Positions 26,558 through 35,138 of a stretch of DNA of 59,507 nt are shown here, piece after piece. Position 1 is the stretch's first letter; the number at the start of each line of letters is the position of its first letter. The position numbers and the translations under genes are program-made. The stretch comes from DASRPD01 sp035646535 (lineage in GTDB: Bacteria > Actinomycetota > Acidimicrobiia > IMCC26256 > JANYLB01). The notes under the pieces were generated by a model. That model saw only the letters and a program-made list of their open reading frames with translations, did no database searches and was not told where the DNA came from. Location of the stretch: positions 1 to 59,507 of the forward strand of contig DASRPD010000037.1 of NCBI GenBank assembly GCA_035646535.1, read 5' to 3'.

Positions 26558-27376
26558 ATGGACATCCTCGACATCTGGGTCAACTGGGTCACGCCGGAGT
26601 CGGCTGAGCAATTCCTCGGCCAGGAGGCGAACGCCCACATCCCGGGCTACCTCGGTGGCGACGGCTCGGCCGGTGTCGGCCTCGACCAGCTCGTCGCGCT
26701 CATGGACGAGATGGGCGTCGCCACGGGAATCCTCACCCCGGGCATCGACCGCCACACGGTGCGTTCGCTGGAAGCCGCCGACGCGCACCCGGGCCGGTTC
26801 CTCGTCGCCGGTGGCCTGGCCGATCCGTCGCGGCCGACCCGCACGGTGGGCCGGATCCGCGAGCTGGCCCAGCACCCCCGCTTCTCGCTGGTCCGGGTCA
26901 TGCCCCTGGCGACGCAGGTCGCGATCGACGACCCGCGCCACTACCCCGTGTACCAGATCTGCGAGGAGCTCCAGATCCCGGTCTCGATCAACGTCGGGAT
27001 CCCCGGCCCCCGCGTGCGCTCCAACGTGCAGCACCCCGAGCGGCTCGAAGGCGTGCTGATCGACTTCCCCGACCTGGTGGTCATCGGCGCACACATGGGC
27101 CATCCCTACGAAGAGCTGCTCATGAACTACATGCGCAAGTGGCCCAACCTCTACCTGTCGTGCACGGCGTACGCTCCGGGCTACTTCGACCCCGCCCTGG
27201 TGCGGTTCATGAACACCTCGGCGTATCGGGGGCGGGTGCTGTGGGGCAGTGACGAACCGTGGTTCCCGATGCGCCGGTCGCTCGCCGAGGCGAAGCAGAC
27301 CGCGCTCGACGACGAGGCAATGGCGCTGTTCCTCGGCGGCACCGCCCGCCGGTTGCTGGACCGCGCGACGCGCTGA
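26558..27376 (+). CDS. amidohydrolase (amidohydro-rel) family protein
   Basis: This is a 272-residue TIM-barrel protein of the ACMSD-like group. The N-terminal motif MDILDIWVNW lacks the first D-x-H-x-H metal site. VIGAHMGHPYEELL carries the barrel histidines and LWGSDEPWFPM the late aspartate. It is shorter than the divergent amidohydrolase, lacking about 90 N-terminal residues and an internal insertion. The missing first metal site suggests a single-metal or metal-free relative. The start follows directly on the second 39-bp repeat, and no clear Shine-Dalgarno is seen. Confidence 0.82.
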   Translation: MDILDIWVNWVTPESAEQFLGQEANAHIPGYLGGDGSAGVGLDQLVALMDEMGVATGILTPGIDRHTVRSLEAADAHPGRFLVAGGLADPSRPTRTVGRIRELAQHPRFSLVRVMPLATQVAIDDPRHYPVYQICEELQIPVSINVGIPGPRVRSNVQHPERLEGVLIDFPDLVVIGAHMGHPYEELLMNYMRKWPNLYLSCTAYAPGYFDPALVRFMNTSAYRGRVLWGSDEPWFPMRRSLAEAKQTALDDEAMALFLGGTARRLLDRATR

Positions 27377-27521
27377 GCGACCACGGGAAGACTTCCCCCA
27401 TCAGCTACAGCGGCCAGGCGCACCGTCACGTCACCGGTGCACGCGGGCGGCAACGCCCGACCTGCCGACCTCGGCGTGGGAGTCAGGGGATATCCGTGTG
27501 CCGGTCCGCTACCGTCCACGC

Positions 27522-28472
27522 ATGCGCTACCGGCCGCTCGGTGACTCCGGCTTGATGGTCTCGGTCCTGGGCTTGGGCGGCAACAACTTCGGGGGCCGGG
27601 TCACCGACGTCGACCAGACCCGGGCCGTGGTCCACGCCGCGCTCGACGCGGGCGTCAACCTCATCGATACGGCCGACATCTACGGCAACGCGGGCGGCAG
27701 CGAGTCCCAGCTCGGCGAGGTGCTGGGCCGGCGCCGCGACGACGTCGTGCTCGCGACGAAGTTCGGGATGGACATGCGCGGCGCCAACGGCGTCGATTGG
27801 GAGGCGCGCGGATCACGCCGCTACCTGCGCCGCGCGGCCGAGGCGTCGCTTCGCCGCCTACGCACCGACTGGATCGACCTCTACCAGTACCACGCGCCCG
27901 ACGGGGTCACGCCGATCGAGGAGACGGTCGACGCGCTCGACGAGCTCGTTCGAGAGGGCAAGGTGCGGTACACGGGTTCGTCGAACCTCGCGGCCTGGCA
28001 GGTGGCCGACGCGGACTCCTACGCGCGCCACCGGGGCCGGCACGGGTTCACGAGCGCACAGAACCACTACAACCTGCTGGAGCGGGGCGCGGAACGCGAG
28101 CTGGTTCCGGCCTGCCGTCGGCACGGCGTCGGGATCCTGCCGTACTTCCCACTCGCGAACGGGCTGCTGACCGGCAAGTACCGCCGGGGTGTCGCACCGG
28201 AGGGGAGCCGGCTCCACGGCCGGATCGAGACGGTGCGAGACCGCAGCTTCGACGCCCTCGAAGCCCTCGAGTCCTTCGCCGACGAACGTGGGATCACCCT
28301 CCTCGAGGTGGCGATCGGCGGACTCGCGGCCCAGCCCGGTGTCGGCTCGGTCATCGCGGGCGCAACTCGGCCCGATCAGGTCGTGGCCAACGCGACCGCC
28401 GCGCAATGGGTGCCGAGCCAGGACGACCTCGCCGCGATCGACGCCATCGTCCCCCGCGGCGCTCGGGCCTGA
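27522..28472 (+). CDS. aldo/keto reductase
   Basis: This is a 316-residue NADPH-dependent (beta/alpha)8 oxidoreductase. MRYRPLGDSGLMVSVLGLGG is the standard opening. IDTADIYGNAGGSESQLGEV holds the catalytic aspartate and tyrosine, and LATKFGMDM the lysine. YQYHAPD supplies a histidine, and VIAGATRPDQVVANA the C-terminal cofactor loop. It belongs to the YajO/AKR11-13-like group rather than the classical sugar reductases. ATG 27522 fits the conserved N-terminus. A hairpin between it and amt probably ends both transcripts. Confidence 0.9.
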   Translation: MRYRPLGDSGLMVSVLGLGGNNFGGRVTDVDQTRAVVHAALDAGVNLIDTADIYGNAGGSESQLGEVLGRRRDDVVLATKFGMDMRGANGVDWEARGSRRYLRRAAEASLRRLRTDWIDLYQYHAPDGVTPIEETVDALDELVREGKVRYTGSSNLAAWQVADADSYARHRGRHGFTSAQNHYNLLERGAERELVPACRRHGVGILPYFPLANGLLTGKYRRGVAPEGSRLHGRIETVRDRSFDALEALESFADERGITLLEVAIGGLAAQPGVGSVIAGATRPDQVVANATAAQWVPSQDDLAAIDAIVPRGARA

Positions 28473-28482
28473 GGGCGCGGAA

Positions 28483-28512
28483 GACCGGCCCGCGGAAATC
28501 CGCAGGCCGGCC
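28483..28512. terminator. bidirectional hairpin terminator candidate
   Basis: Left arm 28483-28496 and right arm 28499-28512 form a 14-bp GC-rich stem with two mismatches and a two-base loop. It sits between the stops of the convergent aldo/keto reductase and amt genes. There is no clear U-tract, which is common for hairpin terminators in high-GC actinobacteria. Confidence 0.5.
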
Positions 28513-28534
28513 CTCGCGTTACGACGCGCTCGGA

Positions 28535-29887
28535 CTACGCGTCGACCTTGCCCGCGGTGAGCATCCCCGCGGGGTCCTCCTCGCCGAACACGAACCCGCC
28601 GTAGCCGGGGGCGCCGTGCTCGTGCACGTCCAGGCCGGCGAACTCCTCTTCGGGGCCGACCCGCAGGCCCATCGTGGCCTTGATGACGGTGAACAGGATC
28701 GTGGCCACCACGACCACGAAGGCGAAGACCGCCACCACGCCGATGATCTGGGAGACGAGCTGGTCGGTCTTGCCGTCGGTGAACAAACCGCCATCGGCGG
28801 CGAACAGGCCGACTGCGATCGTTCCCCACGCGCCGCAGACGCCGTGGACCGAGATGGCACCCACCGGGTCGTCGATCTTCATGCGCTCGAAGAACGTCAC
28901 CGAGCCGACGACCAACACGCCGGCAATCGCGCCGATGAGGATGGCAGCCCAGTTGTCGACGGCCGCGCAGCCGGCGGTGATGCCGACCAAGCCGGCGAGC
29001 GCACCGTTGGCCGTCATGGAGACGTCGGGCTTGCGACTGACGATCCACGATGTCGCCAGCGCAGTGATCCCCGCGAACGCACCCGACAGCGTCGTGGTGA
29101 GCGCGATCTGACCGATCGTTCCATCGGCTGCGAGCTCCGAGCCCGGGTTGAACCCGTACCAACCGACCCACAGGATCAGCGTGCCCAGCACCGCGAACGG
29201 GATCGAGTGGCCGAGGATGGCCCGAGGCTTGCCGTCGGCGCCGTACTTGCCGATACGAGGGCCAAGGATGATCGCGCCCACAAGAGCCGCCCAGCCGCCC
29301 ACGCTGTGCACCATCGTGGAGCCGGCGAAGTCGATCATCGGCGTGCCGAGCTGGGCGAGCCAGCCGCCACCCCACAGCCAATGCACCACGACCGGGTAGA
29401 TGAAGGCGCTGATCACGACGCTGTACACCACGTAGGCCGCGAACTTCGTGCGTTCGGCCATCGCGCCGGAGACGATGGTCGCGGCGGTCGCGGCGAACGC
29501 GACCTGGAACACGAAGTAGGTCGGCACATTGATCGTGCCAACACCCACGGCGCCGTGCAGAAAGAAGAACTCGGTTCCGATGAACCTGCCGGCTCCACCG
29601 AACGCGAGGGCGTAGCCGACGCAGAAGAACGCGGCGACCCCGACCATGAAGTCGGTGAGGTTCTTCATCATGATGTTGGCGACGCTCTTGGCGCGGGTGA
29701 GACCCGCCTCGACGAGCGCGAAGCCCGCCTGCATGAAGATGACCAGGACGGCCGCGAGCAACACGAACGTGTTGTCGAGGTTCGCCTGCACCTCCCCGGG
29801 CGAGATGGCGGCCGCGCCCGCAGGCGAGGCGGTGGCCAGCACCGCTCCGCCCGCCAGCGCGCCGACGATGGCCAGTTTCCTACGCAA
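28535..29887 (-). CDS. amt: ammonium transporter
   Basis: This 450-residue Amt/MEP/Rh channel starts with a signal-like segment (LRRKLAIVGALAGGAVLATA, cleavage near AGAAA). About eleven membrane helices follow. VLVIFMQAGFALVEAGLTRAK and the pore motif DFAGSTMVHSVGG carry the aspartate and the first twin histidine; the second is in GAISVHGVCGAWG. TTG 29887 is the start: GGGAGG sits four bases before it and longer starts have no signal peptide. No glnK/glnB gene follows, unlike many Amt loci. Confidence 0.92.
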   Translation of the reverse strand: MRRKLAIVGALAGGAVLATASPAGAAAISPGEVQANLDNTFVLLAAVLVIFMQAGFALVEAGLTRAKSVANIMMKNLTDFMVGVAAFFCVGYALAFGGAGRFIGTEFFFLHGAVGVGTINVPTYFVFQVAFAATAATIVSGAMAERTKFAAYVVYSVVISAFIYPVVVHWLWGGGWLAQLGTPMIDFAGSTMVHSVGGWAALVGAIILGPRIGKYGADGKPRAILGHSIPFAVLGTLILWVGWYGFNPGSELAADGTIGQIALTTTLSGAFAGITALATSWIVSRKPDVSMTANGALAGLVGITAGCAAVDNWAAILIGAIAGVLVVGSVTFFERMKIDDPVGAISVHGVCGAWGTIAVGLFAADGGLFTDGKTDQLVSQIIGVVAVFAFVVVVATILFTVIKATMGLRVGPEEEFAGLDVHEHGAPGYGGFVFGEEDPAGMLTAGKVDA

Positions 29888-30266
29888 GGTTCCTCCCGGT
29901 GGTCCGAGCGGCGGTACCCGCCGCGAGTGATCCCGCGCTCTCGGGCCGAGCGCCGGTCCGGCGACACCCTCCGAGCTCGGACAGAACGGTGAACGCACGG
30001 GGCGCCGGTTCCGTTTCGATGTATGCATCCATGTCTCGACCCTCACGATCGATGCCGACCGGGCTTGCCGGTTCACCTGAGAAGGCAACGTAGGAACGGG
30101 CGATCACCGCTTGGTCACGCCGAGATGAACCAACGGTCGCGAACACCTTGACGAGACCTGACACTCGACGAGTCGGCGGCCCGCCAAGGATCCGCCCCTC
30201 TCCCGCCCTGGGCTCGGGCTCCGCGCCGGACAGCCCCAACGGATGCCGTGGTCTACGGTCGACGCC
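29888..30266. other. 379-bp divergent intergenic region, amt/phyH, with a near-palindrome
   Basis: No gene is supported here. The only local structure I see is ATGTATGCATCCAT at 30019-30032, symmetrical at 12 of 14 positions around ATGCAT and flanked by TCGA on both sides. It stands out in the GC-rich background and may be an operator for amt or the PhyH gene. I cannot identify a convincing GlnR site or sigma-70 promoter. Confidence 0.3.
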
Positions 30267-31109
30267 ATGCCGGTGCAGCATCTCGCCGCGAACGCCTCGG
30301 TCGAGGCGGTCGCGGCCGCGCTCGACGCCGACGGCTGCGCGATCGTCGACGAGCTCGTCGAGGAGGCCGTGTTCGACGGGCTCGAGTCACAGCTGGCGCC
30401 GCACATGGCGCAGACGCCCTACGGCGACGACTTCACCGGGCACCAGACCCGCCGGACGGGCGGCCTGGTGGCTCGAGCCCCGGCGTCGCACGATCTCGTG
30501 ATGCACCCGCTCATCACCGGCGCGGTCGGCGCGACGCTCGCGCACGCGACCGCCTTCCAGCTGCACCTGACCCAGATCATCAGCATCGAGGGTGGCCAGC
30601 CGGCCCAGTACATCCACCGTGACCAGTGGGCGTTCGATTTCTTCTCGTTCCCGAAGGGCTTCGAGGTGTCATGCAACACGATCTGGGCGATGACCGACTT
30701 CACCGAGCGCAACGGCGCGACGCGAGTCATCACCGGCAGCCACCGCTACGACGACAAGCTCCAGCTCACCCAGGCCGACACCGAGCCCGCCGAGATGGCC
30801 CGGGGTTCCGCGCTCGTCTACACCGGCTCGCTGTACCACGGCGGCGGGCCGAACCGGTCGGACCGCGCTCGCAACGGCGTGAACATCACCTACAGCCTCG
30901 GCTGGCTGCGCCAGGAGGAGAACCAGTACCTCTCGGTACCTCCCGAGATCGCCCGCGAGCTTCCCGATGATCTGTTGCGAATGATCGGCTACGCCCCCGG
31001 CGCGTACGCGCTCGGCTACGTCGACGACCTGCGGGATCCGCTCGCGGCCCTTCGCGGCGCCCCGCCGGGCTCGAGCTTCGGCGCCGGTGTGGTCGCGCCC
31101 CACATCTGA
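30267..31109 (+). CDS. phytanoyl-CoA dioxygenase (PhyH) family protein
   Basis: This is a 280-residue Fe(II)/2-oxoglutarate oxygenase. YIHRDQWAFDFF carries the H-x-D pair, and LYHGGGPNRSDRAR carries the distal histidine and the 2OG-binding arginine. AMTDFTERNGATRVITGSHR is the PhyH core. The family hydroxylates acyl-CoAs, ectoine and diverse secondary metabolites; the substrate here is unknown. ATG 30267 gives the normal N-terminus; ATG 30243 would add eight residues. It is followed by repeated CTGACCGGC elements that can fold into a small stem at 31153-31171. Confidence 0.85.
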   Translation: MPVQHLAANASVEAVAAALDADGCAIVDELVEEAVFDGLESQLAPHMAQTPYGDDFTGHQTRRTGGLVARAPASHDLVMHPLITGAVGATLAHATAFQLHLTQIISIEGGQPAQYIHRDQWAFDFFSFPKGFEVSCNTIWAMTDFTERNGATRVITGSHRYDDKLQLTQADTEPAEMARGSALVYTGSLYHGGGPNRSDRARNGVNITYSLGWLRQEENQYLSVPPEIARELPDDLLRMIGYAPGAYALGYVDDLRDPLAALRGAPPGSSFGAGVVAPHI

Positions 31110-31254
31110 CGCCGTATCCGACGACGGGCGCATCTGACCGGCGCGTCTGACCGGCCGGCTCCTGACCGGCCCGAGGCCGGGGTAGGCCATCCGTCCTCCT
31201 ACAATGGAGGCTCCGCTCCGCGCCCCCGTGGAGCTCCCCACCCGAAAGGCCCTG

Positions 31255-33099
31255 ATGTCAACGCGTCCGTCCACGCGCGCGGATCTGCGCAACGTGGCGA
31301 TCGTCGCTCACGTCGATCACGGCAAGACGACCTTGGTCGACGCCATGCTGTGGCAGACGGGCGCGTTTCGTGCCAACCAGGACGTGGCCGAGCGGGTGCT
31401 CGACTCGAGCGATCTCGAACGCGAGAAGGGCATCACCATCCTCGCCAAGAACACGGCGGTGCGCTACGGCGGCGTGAAGGTGAACATCATCGACACGCCC
31501 GGCCACGCCGACTTCGGCGGGGAGGTCGAGCGCGGCCTCACCATGGTCGACGGCGTACTGCTGCTCGTCGACGCGAGCGAGGGGCCACTTCCCCAGACGC
31601 GATTCGTCCTGCGCAAGGCGCTCGAGGCCGACCTGCCCGTGATCCTCGTGGTCAACAAGGTGGACCGCCCCGACGCCCGGATCGCCGACGTGGTCGACGA
31701 GGTGTACCAGCTGTTCCTCGACCTCGACGCCCGTAGTGACCAGATCGAGTTCCCGATCGTCTACACGAACGCGCGCGCCGGGTGGGCGAGCCTCGATCCC
31801 GAGACGCCGGGCACGGATCTCAAACCGCTCTTCGAGATGCTGCTCGACCACATCCCCGCGCCGACGTTCGACGAGGACGCGCCGCTCCAAGCGCTCGTGA
31901 CCAACCTCGATGCTTCGCCCTACCTCGGCCGACTCGCACTGTGCCGGGTGCATTCGGGCACGCTCGCCAAGGGTGACACCGTCGCGTGGTGCCGAATCGA
32001 CGGCTCGATCGCCCCGGTGCGGATCACCGAGCTGTACGTCACCGAGGCGCTCGACCGGGTCGACGCGACCGAAGCCGGGCCCGGTGAGATCTGCGCGATC
32101 GCGGGTCTCGCGGAGGTGACCATCGGTGAGACGCTCGCCGCCGTCGACCATCCGGTCGCACTCCCCGCGATCACCGTCGACGAGCCCAGCCTCGCCATGA
32201 CCGTCGGGATCAACACCTCGCCGCTCGCCGGCCAGGACGGCACGAAGCTCACCGCCCGGCTGCTCAAGAGCCGGCTGGACGCGGAGCTCGTCGGCAACGT
32301 GGCGTTGCGCGTCCTGCCGACGGAGCGGCCCGACGCGTGGGAGGTCCAGGGCCGGGGCGAGCTCCAGCTCGCGGTGCTCGTGGAGACGATGCGGCGAGAG
32401 GGCTTCGAGCTGACGGTCGGCAAGCCCCAGGTCGTCACTCGAGAGGTCCACGGCAAGGTGCACGAGCCCGTCGAACGGGTCGCCATCGACGTGCCCGACG
32501 ACTACCTCGGAGTCGTCACCCAACTCCTCGCGCTCCGCAAGGGGCGCCTCGATCAGATGGTGAACCACGGTACGGGGTGGGTCCGCATGGAGTACATCGT
32601 GCCGGCCCGTGGGCTCATCGGCTTCCGGACCGAGTTCATGACCGAGACCCGCGGCACGGGCATCCTCCACCATGTGTTCGAGGGTTACGAGCCGTGGTTC
32701 GGCGAGCTGAAGACCCGGCCGAACGGCTCGATGGTCGCCGACCGGCGCGGCGAGACGCGCGGTTTCGCGCTCTTCAGCCTGCAGGAGCGAGGCCAGCTCC
32801 TCCTCGGCCCCGGCATCGAGGTGTACGAGGGGATGATCGTCGGCGAGAACGCCCGCGCCGAGGAGATGGACGTGAACCCCACCAAGGAGAAGAAGCTCAC
32901 CAACATGCGGACGTCGTCGTCCGACGACACCGTGCGGCTCACCCCTCCGCGCCCGATCTCGCTCGAGCAGGCGCTCGAGTTCATCGCCGAGGATGAGTGC
33001 GTCGAGGTGACGCCGTCCGGCATCCGCCTGCGCAAGGTGATCCTCCCCCAGGCCACCCGCGGCCGGCTCCGCAACTCCAAGAAGCCCCGGCGCGTCTAG
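31255..33099 (+). CDS. typA: ribosome-associated translational GTPase TypA/BipA
   Basis: This 614-residue GTPase helps late 50S assembly and stress translation. AHVDHGKTTLVDA is the G1 loop and DTPGHADFGGEVERG the G3 loop. NKVDRPDAR is G4, and the switch region includes REKGITILAKN. The C-terminal TypA domain (GLIGFRTEFMTETRGTG, then PTKEKKLTNMR) is diagnostic. Its length is standard. ATG 31255 was chosen over ATG 31204 because AAAGG precedes it and homologs begin near the G domain. Confidence 0.96.
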   Translation: MSTRPSTRADLRNVAIVAHVDHGKTTLVDAMLWQTGAFRANQDVAERVLDSSDLEREKGITILAKNTAVRYGGVKVNIIDTPGHADFGGEVERGLTMVDGVLLLVDASEGPLPQTRFVLRKALEADLPVILVVNKVDRPDARIADVVDEVYQLFLDLDARSDQIEFPIVYTNARAGWASLDPETPGTDLKPLFEMLLDHIPAPTFDEDAPLQALVTNLDASPYLGRLALCRVHSGTLAKGDTVAWCRIDGSIAPVRITELYVTEALDRVDATEAGPGEICAIAGLAEVTIGETLAAVDHPVALPAITVDEPSLAMTVGINTSPLAGQDGTKLTARLLKSRLDAELVGNVALRVLPTERPDAWEVQGRGELQLAVLVETMRREGFELTVGKPQVVTREVHGKVHEPVERVAIDVPDDYLGVVTQLLALRKGRLDQMVNHGTGWVRMEYIVPARGLIGFRTEFMTETRGTGILHHVFEGYEPWFGELKTRPNGSMVADRRGETRGFALFSLQERGQLLLGPGIEVYEGMIVGENARAEEMDVNPTKEKKLTNMRTSSSDDTVRLTPPRPISLEQALEFIAEDECVEVTPSGIRLRKVILPQATRGRLRNSKKPRRV

Positions 33100-33124
33100 C
33101 GGCGACCGTGGAGCACCCGAGCTG

Positions 33125-33928
33125 ATGAACGTCTCCCTCCACCCTGTGACCAACCTCGTCTCGTTGCTCGACCTCGAGATGGTGAAGCCCGACGCGTACC
33201 TCGGCGTGTCGCCACGGATCGGGTGGGATCGCATCTACGGCGGCCAGGTCGTCGCGCAGGCGCTGCGCGCCGCGGGTCTCACCGTCGCGCCCGAGTACCA
33301 GGTGCACTCACTGCACTCCTACTTCGTCCGCCCGGGCGACGAAACCGCGCCGGTCCTCTTCGAGGTCGAGCGGGTGCGAGACGGACGGTCGTTCTGCACC
33401 CGCCAGGTCATCGCGTCGCAGGCCGGTGGCGTGATCCTCAACCTGATCGCCAGCTTCCAGGTGAACGAGGACGGCCCCGACGTCCAGCGCGTCGAGATGC
33501 CGTCGGGGCTGCGACCGCCCGATTCGCTCACGCCGGCCACCACCGATCTGTTCCTCGAGCATCGTGTCATCGAGTCGACAACCGACTCCCAACCGCGCCA
33601 GAGGTCGTGGATGCGCGTCCCCCACACGCTCGGCGAAGACCCGCTGATCCATGCGTGCGCGCTCGCGTATCTCTCCGACGAAGACCTCCTCGGCGTGGCG
33701 CTCCTCGCGCTGCCGATCGGCACCAATTGGGAGCAGATGATGGCCGCGAGTCTCGACCACGCCGTGTGGTTCCACCGCCCGGTGCGCGCCGACGAGTGGC
33801 TGCTGTTCGACCTCTCCGGCCAAGGCACGGCCAACGCCCGAGGCCTGGCCTTCGCCTGGGTGTTCCGCGCCGACGGCACCCACGTCGCGACCGTCGCCCA
33901 AGAGGGCCTCGGCCGCCGGCGTCGCTGA
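33125..33928 (+). CDS. tesB: acyl-CoA thioesterase II
   Basis: This 267-residue protein has two hot-dog domains. The N-terminal half shows RIYGGQVVAQALRAA and HSLHSYFVRPGD. The C-terminal half shows ASLDHAVWFHRPVRADEWL with the catalytic aspartate, and the FSGQGTANARGLAFAWVF-like strand (here LSGQGTANARGLAF). TesB hydrolyses medium- and long-chain acyl-CoAs. The start is ATG 33125, 25 bp after typA, so it may be read through from typA. The role fits the acyl-CoA-rich neighbourhood. Confidence 0.93.
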   Translation: MNVSLHPVTNLVSLLDLEMVKPDAYLGVSPRIGWDRIYGGQVVAQALRAAGLTVAPEYQVHSLHSYFVRPGDETAPVLFEVERVRDGRSFCTRQVIASQAGGVILNLIASFQVNEDGPDVQRVEMPSGLRPPDSLTPATTDLFLEHRVIESTTDSQPRQRSWMRVPHTLGEDPLIHACALAYLSDEDLLGVALLALPIGTNWEQMMAASLDHAVWFHRPVRADEWLLFDLSGQGTANARGLAFAWVFRADGTHVATVAQEGLGRRRR

Positions 33929-34009
33929 CCCACCACCCACCAGTCCGGCCACTCCCCACCCGGCCCTCCACGACCGCGACCCGGCACCGGCCGACCGCGC
34001 GTCTGCCCC

Positions 34010-34051
34010 GTGTCCGGTGTCCGGCGTCCCGTGTCCAGTGTCCGGTGTCCG
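34010..34051. repeat. six tandem copies of a GTGTCCG heptamer
   Basis: Units at 34010, 34017, 34024, 34031, 34038 and 34045 read GTGTCCG, GTGTCCG, GCGTCCC, GTGTCCA, GTGTCCG and GTGTCCG. The array lies 24 bp before the start of the quinone oxidoreductase gene, so copy-number change could affect its promoter spacing. Confidence 0.85.
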
Positions 34052-34075
34052 GTGCGGTCCCGTAGTGTGCGGCTC

Positions 34076-35038
34076 ATGCATGCTGCGGTGTACTACGAGA
34101 CCGGCCGACCCGAGGTGTTCCGCTACGAAGAGGTCGCCGACCCGGAGTGTGGGCCCGGCGACGTGGTGATCCGCGTCGAGGCGATCAGCATCGAGGGTGG
34201 CGACACCCTCAACCGTGCCGGCGGTGAGATGGCGACGACGCCCCACATCGTCGGCTACCAGTGCGCCGGGACGATCGTCGAGGTCGGCGACCAGGTCGCC
34301 GAACGCCGCGTCGGAGAGCGCGTCGTCACCAGCATGCTGTGGGGTTCACACGCCGAGATGCGCGCGGTGCCCGAGGCCGTCGCCTGGCCGGTACCCGACG
34401 GTGCCGATCTGGTCACGGCTGCGTGCGTACCGATCGCCTTCGGTACCGCCGATGACTGCCTGTTCGAGTTCGGTCATCTCGAGGCCGGCGAGACCGTGCT
34501 CATCCAGGCTGCGGCCGGTGGCGTCGGGATTGCCGCGGTGCAGCTCGCCAAGCGCGCCGGTGCGACCGTCATCGCCACCGCGTCGAGCGATGAGCGACTC
34601 GCACGCGTCGCCCCGCTCGGAATCGACCACCCCGTGAACTACTCCGAAGACGGCTGGGTCGACACGGTGCGCGCGCTCACCGACGGTCAGGGCGTCGCCC
34701 TGGCGGTCGACTCGGTCGGCGGCAAGGTCCTGGGCCAGAGCGCGGCGTGTCTCGCGTCGCGGGGACGGCTCATCAGCGTGGGGAGCGCCGGGCGCGACCC
34801 GCAGCCGTTCGACGTGTCACTGCTGTCGATGGCCAACCGCTCGCTCACCGGTGTCTTCCTCGGTGCAGAGGTGGGCACGCCGCGCGTGCGCGACATGATC
34901 ACCCGCCACATCGCGGACGTCGCCGCGGGCAAGCTCCAGGTACTCGTGGACCGAACGTTCCCTCTCGCCGAGGCGGCCGCAGCCCACGCGTTCCTCGAGA
35001 GCCGTCAGGCCGTCGGGCGCGTCGTGCTGATCCCCTGA
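34076..35038 (+). CDS. quinone oxidoreductase-like MDR-family dehydrogenase
   Basis: This 320-residue protein is a zinc-free medium-chain dehydrogenase/reductase. The N-terminal GroES fold begins MHAAVYYETGRPEVFRY. The Rossmann motif is VLIQAAAGGVGIAAVQLAKR, followed by VIATASSDER, with serines suggesting NADPH. No structural-zinc cysteine cluster is seen. Such enzymes reduce quinones or enones using NADPH. ATG 34076 follows a tandem heptamer array. The downstream TetR gene is 100 bp away on the same strand. Confidence 0.88.
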   Translation: MHAAVYYETGRPEVFRYEEVADPECGPGDVVIRVEAISIEGGDTLNRAGGEMATTPHIVGYQCAGTIVEVGDQVAERRVGERVVTSMLWGSHAEMRAVPEAVAWPVPDGADLVTAACVPIAFGTADDCLFEFGHLEAGETVLIQAAAGGVGIAAVQLAKRAGATVIATASSDERLARVAPLGIDHPVNYSEDGWVDTVRALTDGQGVALAVDSVGGKVLGQSAACLASRGRLISVGSAGRDPQPFDVSLLSMANRSLTGVFLGAEVGTPRVRDMITRHIADVAAGKLQVLVDRTFPLAEAAAAHAFLESRQAVGRVVLIP

Positions 35039-35079
35039 CGGCTGCCCCACCCACCGGCACGCCGACCTCGATGTGACTC

Positions 35080-35130
35080 TTGACACATCGACGTCCCAGA
35101 AATGGCAATTCCGGAACAACCTGTCCCAGA
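35080..35130 (+). promoter_or_regulatory. candidate promoter/operator ahead of tetR-MMPL
   Basis: A perfect TTGACA lies at 35080-35085, but the expected -10 position (35103-35108, TGGCAA) is poor. TTCCGGAA at 35109-35116 is an 8-bp palindrome. Two copies of GTCCCAGA (35093-35100 and 35123-35130) flank it 30 bp apart. Autoregulation of the TetR gene through this region is the natural guess. Confidence 0.35.
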
Positions 35131-35138
35131 CTAACGGT

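Noticed and set aside
31130..31175. Riboswitch or terminator from the three CTGACCGGC repeats before typA
   Set aside because: Only a 6-bp stem (31153-31158 with 31166-31171) can be drawn; too weak to call.
31258..33234. A 658-codon minus-strand frame opposite typA
   Set aside because: Same cause: antisense to a highly conserved gene, no motifs, and it crosses the tesB start.
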